Origin: Ilumatobacter fluminis
GTDB taxonomy: Bacteria; Actinomycetota; Acidimicrobiia; Acidimicrobiales; Ilumatobacteraceae
Assembly: GCF_004364865.1 (NCBI RefSeq)
Contig: NZ_SOAU01000001.1
Location: 3,628,001-3,692,000 of the forward strand
Direction of reading: 5' to 3'
DNA: 64,000 nucleotides
The position numbers and the translations under genes are program-made. The notes under the pieces are model-generated. The model was not told the origin of the DNA, did not search any database, and worked only from the letters and a program-made list of their open reading frames with translations. Shown piece after piece: positions 1 to 7,662 of this stretch (position 1 is its first letter; each line of letters starts with the position of its first letter).

Positions 1-799
1 GTTCGAGCCCCTCGATCGTCTTCATGTAGACGAAGTCGTCGTCGCCGACGACGAGGTCGGCACCCTCGACCAGTTCGGCACCCATCCGCTCGGCGAGGAA
101 CGAGTGCTCGAAGTACGCCGAGTTGAAGATGCCGGGCGTCAGCACCGCGATCTGTGGGTCGTCGCAACCGTCGGGCGCCAGCGAGGTGAGGAGCCGGTTG
201 AGTTCGTCGGTGTAGCCGTCGACGGGGCGGATGCGCTGCCGTTCGAACAACTCGGCGAACGCCCGCTTCGCCACGCCGCGGTTCTCGACGACGTAGCTGA
301 CACCGGACGGCACCCGCAGATTGTCCTCGAGCACGTACATCTCACCGTCGTCGTCCCGAACGAGGTCGCTGCCGGAGATGTGGGCCCATACCCCGAACTT
401 CGGGCTGAAGCCACGCAGCTGGGGCCGGTAGTTGACCGACTGGTCGAGCAGGTCGGCGGGGAACACCCCGTCGGCGATGATCCGCTGGTCGTTGTACAGG
501 TCGTCGATGAACCGGTTGAGCGCCACCAGACGCTGCTGCAACCCGAGCGAGATCCGATCCCACTCACTGCCTTCGATGATGCGAGGGATGATGTCGAACG
601 GCCACGACCGGTCGATGTTCTGACCGTCGGAATACACGGTGAACGTGATCCCCATCGTCTGGATGTCGAGTTCGGCCAGCTCCTGGCGGGCGCGGAGTTC
701 GTCCTCGCCGAGGCGGGCGATGAGGTCCATCACCGCACTCGCCAACGGCCGTGGAGCGCCGTTCGGATCGATCAGTTCGTCCATCTGCATTTCGACCAT
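1..799 (-). CDS. Circularly permuted ATP-grasp protein (DUF404/DUF407 type), 3' end outside window
   Basis: Reading from ATG at 799, 266 codons are visible without a stop and the gene runs off the left edge. The protein begins MVEMQMDELIDP and contains GITFTVYSDG, WPFDIIPRII, a long DNLRVPSGVSYV stretch and LTPGIFNSAYFEHSFLA. These are typical of the circularly permuted ATP-grasp family (CP_ATPgrasp_1), proposed by comparative genomics to ligate amino acids or peptides using ATP. In many bacteria the gene sits with an alpha-E (DUF403) protein and a transglutaminase. Here the transglutaminase/DUF2126 gene and a zinc-ribbon metallopeptidase lie directly upstream on the same strand, so an alpha-E gene is expected just beyond the left edge (inference). 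Its upstream region holds the phased CGTCAC repeats at 886-949. The substrate is unknown. Confidence 0.85.
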   Translation of the reverse strand, partial: MVEMQMDELIDPNGAPRPLASAVMDLIARLGEDELRARQELAELDIQTMGITFTVYSDGQNIDRSWPFDIIPRIIEGSEWDRISLGLQQRLVALNRFIDDLYNDQRIIADGVFPADLLDQSVNYRPQLRGFSPKFGVWAHISGSDLVRDDDGEMYVLEDNLRVPSGVSYVVENRGVAKRAFAELFERQRIRPVDGYTDELNRLLTSLAPDGCDDPQIAVLTPGIFNSAYFEHSFLAERMGAELVEGADLVVGDDDFVYMKTIEGLE

Positions 800-885
800 A
801 GGTCAGTCGTCACCTCGCTGTCATCGGGGGCCGTGTTTGTTCACACTGCCGACACACCGCCCCGGGAGCGGCCGGCATCGGGATC

Positions 886-949
886 ACGTCACGTCGACGT
901 CACGCCAACGTCACGTCACATCACGTCACATCACGTCACATCGCGTCAC
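886..949. promoter_or_regulatory. Helically phased CGTCAC direct-repeat array
   Basis: CGTCAC occurs at 887, 898, 909, 914, 924, 934 and 944. The last part is an exact 10-bp tandem repeat of TCACGTCACA. The array lies between the 3' end of the metallopeptidase gene (its stop is inside the array) and the start of the ATP-grasp gene at 799. Spacing near one helical turn suggests a cooperative regulator-binding array for the ATP-grasp gene, but simple slippage of a short repeat is an alternative. Confidence 0.45.
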
Positions 950-1950
950 GCCGCCGTGCCGACGGCACGGTGGACGACGTCGAGCTTCGACACCGCCGTG
1001 GGCGACAGCACGAACGGATACAGGTCGTTCTGGCCGATCGATCGCGACATCGCGTTGAGCGCGAACGTCACGCCGAGCCAGCGTCCGATCATCGGACCGA
1101 TCGACACGCTCGTGGTGCTCGCCCAGGCGCCGGCACCGGCCGAGCGGGCGGGTTCGCCGACGTCGAGACCGAACGCGTCGGCGGTCTCGAGACCACCGAG
1201 GATGTGGAGGTAGTGGGCGAAGGTCTCGGCCCAGTCCTCCCACGGGTGCATGGTCGCGTACTGGCTGACGTGGGTCTCGGCCCAGTCGGCCTGCGGACCG
1301 GCGTCGCCGTAGTGCTGCGACAGCGCGTCCTCGTACGAAGCCCGCTCGTCGCCGAACAGGTCACGGAACTCGTCGAGCATGCCCGACGTCTCGATCAGGG
1401 TCGGCCAGTAGTAGTGGCCGATCTCGTGGCGGAGGTGACCGAGCACCGTGCGGTACGGCTCGCCGAGCTGCTGACGGACGAACTCTCGATGGGCGTCGTC
1501 GGATTCGGACAGGTCGAGGGTGATCACACCGCCCTGGTGTCCGGTCGTGACCGAACGGCCACGCGACGACAGCAACTCGAAGGTGAGTCCGGCGTCGGGG
1601 TCGACGGTGCGTGACACGATCGGCAGTCCGATCGCGTCGAGCTGCGAGATCAGGCGACGCTTGGCGGTCTCGGCGTCGGCGAACGCGACCAGGGCATCGA
1701 GGTCGTCGTCGTTCGGTCGGACCGAGGTGAGCGAGCAGCTGTCGCACAGCGCGTCGGGGCTGGAGGCGTCGATGAGCCAGTTGCAGCGCGCCACCTCGTG
1801 GTTGGCGCAGTAGCGGTAGGTGTCGGTGTCGGTCAGCGTGACGACCGACCGATCACGGCGCAGGTATCCGAGCGACGACCCACACGTCAGGCATTGGGAG
1901 TTGTCGAAGAAGACCAGCGCCCCGCACACCGCACATCGAAAAGCCTCCAC
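946..1950 (-). CDS. Zinc-ribbon putative zinc-dependent metallopeptidase
   Basis: 334 residues from a GTG at 1950; the nearest upstream ATG is out of frame. Residues 6-23 form a zinc ribbon (C6-x2-C9, C20-x2-C23). A second Cys set follows (C48, C56, C69, C72). Around 175-182 is HEIGHYYW, a zincin HExxH motif, followed by acidic and aromatic residues typical of the 'putative zinc-binding metallopeptidase' family with an N-terminal zinc ribbon. The family is often encoded beside the circularly permuted ATP-grasp/transglutaminase system, as it is here, so it may process the peptide product or a protein partner (inference). Cytoplasmic: no signal peptide is visible. The upstream spacer is filled by the 64-bp tandem palindrome array. 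The stop lies in the CGTCAC array. Confidence 0.8.
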   Translation of the reverse strand: MEAFRCAVCGALVFFDNSQCLTCGSSLGYLRRDRSVVTLTDTDTYRYCANHEVARCNWLIDASSPDALCDSCSLTSVRPNDDDLDALVAFADAETAKRRLISQLDAIGLPIVSRTVDPDAGLTFELLSSRGRSVTTGHQGGVITLDLSESDDAHREFVRQQLGEPYRTVLGHLRHEIGHYYWPTLIETSGMLDEFRDLFGDERASYEDALSQHYGDAGPQADWAETHVSQYATMHPWEDWAETFAHYLHILGGLETADAFGLDVGEPARSAGAGAWASTTSVSIGPMIGRWLGVTFALNAMSRSIGQNDLYPFVLSPTAVSKLDVVHRAVGTAA

Positions 1951-1986
1951 GACCGATGACCGTACCCATGGAACACCGAGCCCAAA

Positions 1987-2198
1987 CAGATGAGGTCAGG
2001 CACCTTCTGTTGGAACGGACTCGATGAACCCGAGCGGTTGTCGAACAGAACAGATGGGGTCAGGCACCTTCTGTTGGAACGGACTCGATGAACCCGAGCG
2101 GTTGTCGAACAGAACAGATGGGGTCAGGCACCTTCTGTTGGAACGGACTCGATGAACCCGAGCGGTTGTCGAACAGAAGGTGCCTGACCCCATCTGTT
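1987..2198. repeat. 64-bp tandem array of palindromic repeats closed by an inverted copy
   Basis: Three direct copies start at 1987, 2051 and 2115 (exact 64-bp period). Each contains a palindromic unit built around GGGTCAGGCACC flanked by CAGATG and CTTCTGTT, then a 37-nt filler with GGACTCGATGAACCCGAG. The first copy has GAGG in place of GGGG. The array ends with the same unit inverted at 2172-2198, the exact reverse complement of the unit at 2113-2139. The inverted unit overlaps the last base of the transglutaminase stop codon. Same family as the units at 21189 and 34469. Confidence 0.9.
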
Positions 2199-5100
2199 CA
2201 GTACCTGCGGAGGTCGAGGGTTCTCGGGTACTCCCTCGGCATGGTGGCGAGGAGGCGGTCGATGTGTTCGATGTCGACACGGCCGGGTTGGTGGCCCTGC
2301 CGACGGAAGCGTGCGGCACGGCGCGCCTCTGCTTCGGCGGCGTTGACCGGGAACGTGTCGTAGTTCCGGCCGCCCGGGTGCGACACGTCGTACGTGCACC
2401 CACCGAGCGACCGCTCGCTCCACCGGTCGACGACGTCGAACACGAGCGGTGCGTGCACACCGATGGTCGGGTGCAGCGCCGACCACGGCGCCCACGCCTT
2501 GAACCTGATCCCGGCCACAGCGGTCCCGGGCGTCGTCGTCGGCTGCAGCGGTACCGGCACCCCGTTGCAGGTGATCACGTGGCGTTCGGGCAGCACGTCG
2601 TCGACCCGGAGCTGCAACCGTTCGACCGACGAGTCGACGTAGCGAGCCGTCCCGCCACCCGACACCTCTTCGCCCAACACGTGCCACGGTTCGATCGCAC
2701 GGCGCAGCTCGAGGTGTACGCCCGACACGGTCGCCTCGCCGATGAGTGGGAACCGGAACTCGAGGAACGGGTCGAGCCACGATTCGTCGAACGGCAACCC
2801 GTGCGCCCGGAGGTCGTCGACGACGTCGTGGATGTCGGCGCGCACGAACCAGGGCAGCATGAACCGGTCGTACAGATCGGTCCCCCATCGCACGAGCCGT
2901 CCCCGATACGGGTCACGCCACATGCGTGACACGATCGACCGGACGAGCAGTGACTGCACGAGCGCCATCTGGGGATGTGGCGGCATCTCGAACGCCCGCA
3001 GTTCGAGGATGCCGAGCCGACCTCGTTCGCTGTCGGGACTGAACAGCTTGTCGACACAGAACTCGGCTCGATGGGTGTTGCCGGTGAGGTCGACCAGCAG
3101 GTGACGCACCAACCGGTCGACCATCCACGCCGGCGCCGACCCGCCGGGATCGTCGCTCGGGGTGTCGATCTCGTCGGCGGTCTGCTCGTCGTCCTGGTCG
3201 ATGAGCCGCTGGAGCTCCGCGAAGGCGATCTCCAACTCGTAGATGTTGTCGGCACGCCCCTCGTCGACGCGCGGCGCCTGACTGGTGGGGCCGATGAACT
3301 GGCCCGAGAAGAGGTAGCTGAGCGACGGGTGGTGCTGCCAATAGGTGACCAGGCTGCGCAGCAGGTCGGGGCGGCGGAGCAGCGGGCTGTCGGCCGGGGT
3401 CCGGCCGCCGAGGGTCACGTGGTTACCGCCGCCCGTGCCGGTGTGCGTGCCGTCGAGCGCGAACTTCTCCGTGCCGAGCCGGGTCAGCCGCGCCTCGTCG
3501 TACAGCGTCTCGACGACCTCGGTCAGTTCGTCCCACGACGAACTCGGCTGGACGTTGACCTCGATCACGCCGGGGTCGGGCGTGACCGTGAGCGATCCGA
3601 GGCGCGGGTCGCGGGGCAGTCCATATCCCTGGACGACCACCGGCTGGTCGAGGTCGGCGGCGACGTCCTCGACGACGGCGAGCAGCTCGATCGAGTGCTC
3701 GGCGTGTTCGATCGGCGGCAGGAAGACGGCGACGTGCCCGTCGCGTCGCTCGAACCCGATCGACGTCGGTGGGCACCGGTGGCGTTCGACGTGGCCGGCG
3801 GGCTGCGGGAGTGATCCGGGCGCGGGCAGCTCGTCGCGTTCCTCGAACGGCGACCGTTCGAACGTCGGGGGGTGCGGCGCCCACGACAGCGAGTCGATCG
3901 GGAGCCGGAGTCCGATCGGCGAGTCGCCGGGGATCAGATACAGCCGACCGCGCCGCAGATGCCACGTGGTCGTGCCCCAGCCGTCACCGTCGACCGACTC
4001 GTGCAGCGGCACGACGAATCCCGTCGGTCGACCGGCGTCGCCCGACAGTTGCTCGATCAGGGCGCGCCTCGCGTCGGCCGGATCACTGTCGGTCGCATCG
4101 TCGGCATCGTCGTCGGCGTCGACGTCGACGTCGGCGACGGGCGGGTCACCGGCCGGGAGGCGGGCCTCGGCCCAGGCCTGATCGACCGGATCCTCGTACG
4201 CGGCGACGACCCCGTCGATGCCGAATCGATCGGCGACGGCGTTCGCGAACGCTGCGACGTCGTCGAGCGTGGCCTCGCCGGGCGTGTTCGGGTCGGCGAG
4301 CAGCTCCGGCCGGCGCCACAACGGCTCGCCGTCGTTGCGCCACACGATGTCGATCTGCCACCGCGGCAGCGGCTCGCCGGGGTACCACTTGCCCTGGCCG
4401 TGTTGGATCAGACCACCGAACCCGAACCGTTCGCGCAGCCGCTCGGCCAGGTCGAGCGCCAACGCACGCTTCGCCGTGCCGTCGGCGGCGACGTTCCACT
4501 CGGCGCCGTCCATGTCGTCGATCGACACGAACGTCGGCTCTCCGCCCATGGTGAGGCGGACGTCGTCGGCCGTGAGCCGGGCGTCGACGCGGCGGCCGAG
4601 CCGACCGATGCTCGCCCACTGGTCGGGTGTGTACGGCAGGGTCACCCGCGGGTCTTCACGCACCCGCCGGACGACGTTCGAGAACGAGAACTCGGTCTCG
4701 CACGGGCTGGTCGACCCGGTGATCGGCGCCGCCGAGGACGGGTGGGGTGTGCAGGCGAGCGGGATGTGCCCTTCGCCCGCGAACAGACCGGATGTCGGGT
4801 CGAGACCGATCCAGCCGGCGCCGGGCACGTACACCTCGGCCCACGCATGCAGGTCGGTGAAGTCGGCCGATGGTCCGTCGGGGCCGTCGAGTGCCGCCTG
4901 GTCGGACGTCAGCTGAACGAGATACCCCGAGACGAAGCGGGCGGCGAGTCCGAGGCGGCGCAGCGCTTCGACGAGCAGCCAGCCGGTGTCGCGGCACGAG
5001 CCGATCCCCCGCTCGAGGGTCTGCGTCGGTGATTGGACGCCCGGCTCCATCCGGATCGAGTACTCGATGTCGCCGTACAGGCGCTGGTTGATGTCGACGA

Positions 5101-5542
5101 GGAAGTCGGCAATGCCGGTGCCGTCGTCGCGGTGACGCACCCCGGTCATCCAGCGGTCGAACACCGGGTCGTCGTCGGTGGCCGGGCGGAGATACGGCTC
5201 GAGGTCGCGCCGCACCTCCGGCTCGTACTCGAACGGGTAGTGCTCGGCCGACTCCTCGACGAAGAAGTCGAACGGATTGATCACGGTCATGTCGGCCACG
5301 AGGTCGACCGTGACGTCGAGTTCTCGAGCCGGCTCGGGGAAGACGAACCGGGCGAGATAGTTCCCGAACGGGTCCTGTTGCCAGTTGACGAAGTGATCCT
5401 CGGGTTCGACGCGAAGGCTGTACGAGACGATCGGGGTCCGCGAGTGCGGTGCCGGCCTCAGCCGGAGCACGTGTGGATGGATCGTCGTCAGCCGATCGAA
5501 CCGATAGGTGGTGCGGTGCTCGATGCCGACGTGAATTCCCAT
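2198..5542 (-). CDS. Transglutaminase-like protein fused to DUF2126
   Basis: 1114 residues from ATG 5542. Residues 1-90 match the bacterial transglutaminase N-terminal domain (MGIHVGIEHRTTYRFDR). The transglutaminase core has the catalytic triad in order: Cys183 in GSCRDTGW, His232 in TDLHAWAE and Asp248 in GWIGLDPT. From about 320 to the end is the large DUF2126 region, with a GGEPTFVSIDD motif early in it and FSGQFIGPTSQAPR later. Such fusions are a hallmark of the ATP-grasp/alpha-E/transglutaminase clusters, where the protein is thought to make or cut isopeptide bonds; no substrate is established. No signal peptide is seen, so it is probably cytoplasmic. A low-identity Asp-rich insert lies around 470-490. 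It heads the cluster; the MFS gene 36 bp upstream is probably separate. Confidence 0.9.
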   Translation of the reverse strand: MGIHVGIEHRTTYRFDRLTTIHPHVLRLRPAPHSRTPIVSYSLRVEPEDHFVNWQQDPFGNYLARFVFPEPARELDVTVDLVADMTVINPFDFFVEESAEHYPFEYEPEVRRDLEPYLRPATDDDPVFDRWMTGVRHRDDGTGIADFLVDINQRLYGDIEYSIRMEPGVQSPTQTLERGIGSCRDTGWLLVEALRRLGLAARFVSGYLVQLTSDQAALDGPDGPSADFTDLHAWAEVYVPGAGWIGLDPTSGLFAGEGHIPLACTPHPSSAAPITGSTSPCETEFSFSNVVRRVREDPRVTLPYTPDQWASIGRLGRRVDARLTADDVRLTMGGEPTFVSIDDMDGAEWNVAADGTAKRALALDLAERLRERFGFGGLIQHGQGKWYPGEPLPRWQIDIVWRNDGEPLWRRPELLADPNTPGEATLDDVAAFANAVADRFGIDGVVAAYEDPVDQAWAEARLPAGDPPVADVDVDADDDADDATDSDPADARRALIEQLSGDAGRPTGFVVPLHESVDGDGWGTTTWHLRRGRLYLIPGDSPIGLRLPIDSLSWAPHPPTFERSPFEERDELPAPGSLPQPAGHVERHRCPPTSIGFERRDGHVAVFLPPIEHAEHSIELLAVVEDVAADLDQPVVVQGYGLPRDPRLGSLTVTPDPGVIEVNVQPSSSWDELTEVVETLYDEARLTRLGTEKFALDGTHTGTGGGNHVTLGGRTPADSPLLRRPDLLRSLVTYWQHHPSLSYLFSGQFIGPTSQAPRVDEGRADNIYELEIAFAELQRLIDQDDEQTADEIDTPSDDPGGSAPAWMVDRLVRHLLVDLTGNTHRAEFCVDKLFSPDSERGRLGILELRAFEMPPHPQMALVQSLLVRSIVSRMWRDPYRGRLVRWGTDLYDRFMLPWFVRADIHDVVDDLRAHGLPFDESWLDPFLEFRFPLIGEATVSGVHLELRRAIEPWHVLGEEVSGGGTARYVDSSVERLQLRVDDVLPERHVITCNGVPVPLQPTTTPGTAVAGIRFKAWAPWSALHPTIGVHAPLVFDVVDRWSERSLGGCTYDVSHPGGRNYDTFPVNAAEAEARRAARFRRQGHQPGRVDIEHIDRLLATMPREYPRTLDLRRY

Positions 5543-5578
5543 GTCCGCGCCGAGCGTAGCGGTCCGCCCGCGGAGGCG

Positions 5579-6946
5579 TCAGGCGGTGGTGGGCGCAGCG
5601 ACGGCCTCGACCGTGGGGTCGACGGATGCGTCGCCCGTCGTCGCGTCGGCCCGGTCGAGCGACGCGCCGACGGTCGTGCGCACCCACCAGGCGACACCAC
5701 CCATCGCGATCGCGACCAGGACGAGCACGAGCGCCGGACCGCGTTCGGCGCCGCTGCCGATCACCCGGCCGATCGTGTCGGCACCCCAACCGCCGTCTCG
5801 CATCGCCGGCTCGGCGAGGCGGGTGATGACGACCCCGGACAGGGCCGCGCCGATCGGGTCGAGCGCCCGGCTGACGGCGGCGCGCACGCCGAACACCCGC
5901 CCCTGCATCGACGAGGGCACCCGTTCGTGGTAGATCGTCGCGACGGTCGAGCTGACGAGCGGCACGACGGCGAGGACGCAGGCCGCGCCGACGATCAGCA
6001 CCCCCGCCGAGGGCCGGGCGGCGAGGATCGCACAACCGCCGGCGACGCCACTCAGCCCGAGGAAGAGCGCGCGGCCCCGCCGGTCGGGCACGCCTCGGCG
6101 ACCCAGCACGAGGCTGCCCATGAGCATGGCGACGCCACCGACGGCGAACACGAGACCGGACCGGGCGGCGCCGAACACCGTCGTGGCCAGGCCGATCATG
6201 GCGACGTTGAAGAACGCGAGGAAGAAGTTCGTCGTCGCCATCGCGACGAGCAGCACGAGGAGCGGTCGCCCATCGGTCGAGAGCCAGCGCAGTGCCGGTC
6301 TCCAACTGCCGTCGTCGGTGGCGTCGGGAGCGTTGCGGCGATCGCCGAAGCGGACGGCGAGGGTGCATCCCATGGCGACCAGGAAGGTCGCAACGTCGAC
6401 GATCAGGACGGCGGTGATGCCCTGCCACGCCACCAGCGGCGTGGCGATGATCGGACCGATCACGACGCCGACCGCCGGACCGAGCTGGTTGAGGCCGTTC
6501 GCCCTGCCGAGCGCCTCCGGCACCACCAGCGTCGGCACGGCCGCCTGGAACGCCGGATACTGGAGCGCCGAGCCGACGCCGGCGACGAAGCCGGCAACGG
6601 CGAGGTGCCACACCTGGAGCTGTCCCGTCAGTGCGACCACCAGGGCGATCGACGTGCCGGTGGCGGCGAAGGTGTCGGCGCCGACGATCACGGGTCGTCG
6701 CGGGAACCGGTCGACGAGTGGGAGCAGCGGGCTGGTGAGCAGGGCCGGGAGCGCGGTGAGTGCGGTCAGGAGGCCGAGCCACGTCGCACTGCCGGTCTCG
6801 AGGAACACCCAGACGGCGACACCGACACCCGACACGGTGCTGCCGATCGCCGAGACCGTCTGGCCGAACCACACGATCAGGAATCGGTGTCCGAGCGGCG
6901 GACGTGCCGGCGTGTCGTGTCCGGCCGAGGCGTGCATGCCATCCAT
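5579..6946 (-). CDS. MFS transporter (MFS_3/enterobactin-exporter-like)
   Basis: 455 residues from ATG 6946; reading further upstream would run into the divergent regulator. About twelve hydrophobic segments are visible, with the MFS loop PLVDRFPRRPVIVGAD after TM2 and a QGRVFGVRAAVSRAL segment near the C-terminal third, as in drug or siderophore exporters of the MFS_3 family. It is divergent from an ArsR-type regulator gene and a P450 gene. The shared 96-bp gap carries three inverted repeats (6954-7001), so the exporter is probably controlled by that regulator and may export a substrate or product of the P450 (inference). A second ATG at 6937 is possible. Confidence 0.85.
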   Translation of the reverse strand: MDGMHASAGHDTPARPPLGHRFLIVWFGQTVSAIGSTVSGVGVAVWVFLETGSATWLGLLTALTALPALLTSPLLPLVDRFPRRPVIVGADTFAATGTSIALVVALTGQLQVWHLAVAGFVAGVGSALQYPAFQAAVPTLVVPEALGRANGLNQLGPAVGVVIGPIIATPLVAWQGITAVLIVDVATFLVAMGCTLAVRFGDRRNAPDATDDGSWRPALRWLSTDGRPLLVLLVAMATTNFFLAFFNVAMIGLATTVFGAARSGLVFAVGGVAMLMGSLVLGRRGVPDRRGRALFLGLSGVAGGCAILAARPSAGVLIVGAACVLAVVPLVSSTVATIYHERVPSSMQGRVFGVRAAVSRALDPIGAALSGVVITRLAEPAMRDGGWGADTIGRVIGSGAERGPALVLVLVAIAMGGVAWWVRTTVGASLDRADATTGDASVDPTVEAVAAPTTA

Positions 6947-6953
6947 GTCGTCA

Positions 6954-7001
6954 TTCAACACGATTGAACCATATAATTCAAGTCTCCTGAATGAACATTC
7001 A
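6954..7001. promoter_or_regulatory. Triple inverted-repeat operator between MFS and ArsR-type regulator
   Basis: Three short palindromes abut: TTCAACACGATTGAA (6954-6968), TTCAAGTCTCCTGAA (6977-6991) and TGAATGAACATTCA (6988-7001). A plus-strand TATAAT lies at 6972-6977 between the first two. The region is clearly AT-richer than its surroundings and sits in a divergent promoter, as expected for autoregulation by the adjacent winged-helix protein. Confidence 0.6.
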
Positions 7002-7029
7002 CGGCCGGTGAACGGATCGACGGTCCCAC

Positions 7030-7035
7030 TACCCT
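7030..7035 (+). promoter_or_regulatory. -10 TACCCT, leaderless-type promoter of ArsR-type regulator
   Basis: TACCCT ends 7 nt before the GTG at 7043. GGAGA at 7036 is only 2 nt from the start codon, too close for a normal ribosome site. Confidence 0.4.
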
Positions 7036-7042
7036 GGAGACG

Positions 7043-7657
7043 GTGAGCGACGACGACCTCGACTCGACCTGGGAACCGCAACCCGATGCGGGCGACCCGG
7101 TCGACAAACTCGACCTCGACGACCTCGGCCTGCTGGGCGAGCTCACCCATCCGATGCGGTCGCGCATCCTTCGCTCCCTCAAGCAACCGAGAACCGTCGC
7201 CGAGGTCGCCGAGCAGCTCGACATGCCGGTCACTCGCCTCTATCACCACATCAACCGCCTGGAAGATCTCGGCTTCATCCGCGTCGTCGCGACGCGTCGA
7301 GTCGCCGCCGTGACCGAGCGCCGCTATCAGGTGACCGCCAAGTCGTTCGGCATCGCCGACCACCTGTTCACCTCGGCCGACAAGGCCGAACTCGCCGCAG
7401 CGCTCGGCGCATTGTTCGACGTGGCGAAGCTGCAGTTCCAACGCGAGGTCGAGCACGGCAACTCACTGCGCTCCGACACCAACGACGAACACTCGATCCT
7501 GTCGCTCGGCACCGGCCACTACTCGCCCGAACGTCGCGACGAGCTCCTGTCACGGCTGCGCGAGGTGATCGGCGAGTTCGACTCCGACCTCCCCGACGAC
7601 GACCCCGAAGCGATCCGCACGAGCGTCTTCATCGCCGTGTTCCCCGAAACCACCTGA
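7043..7657 (+). CDS. ArsR-family winged-helix transcriptional regulator
   Basis: 204 residues from GTG 7043. Residues about 25-95 form a winged helix (LTHPMRSRILRSLKQPRT, then AEQLDMPVTRLYHHINRLED and a wing ending ERRYQV), matching ArsR/HTH_20 regulators. The C-terminal half (about 95-204) is acidic and helical with no recognised ligand motif. It lies divergent to an MFS exporter and 5 bp before a P450 gene, so it probably co-transcribes with the P450 and controls both directions through the palindromes at 6954-7001. The inducer is unknown. Confidence 0.85.
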   Translation: MSDDDLDSTWEPQPDAGDPVDKLDLDDLGLLGELTHPMRSRILRSLKQPRTVAEVAEQLDMPVTRLYHHINRLEDLGFIRVVATRRVAAVTERRYQVTAKSFGIADHLFTSADKAELAAALGALFDVAKLQFQREVEHGNSLRSDTNDEHSILSLGTGHYSPERRDELLSRLREVIGEFDSDLPDDDPEAIRTSVFIAVFPETT

Positions 7658-7662
7658 CCGCG

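Noticed and set aside
1987-2198. CRISPR-like array
   Set aside because: Only three units, the filler between palindromes is identical in every copy, and it ends in an inverted copy; no cas genes.
5033-6967. Long plus-strand open frame (over 600 codons) opposite the MFS and transglutaminase genes
   Set aside because: Composition is Arg/Asp/Gly-rich with no domain, as expected for the antisense frame of a high-GC gene.
6972-6977. TATAAT as the main promoter of the ArsR-type gene
   Set aside because: No -35 at the right distance; kept only as part of the operator region, since TACCCT at 7030 fits the start better.
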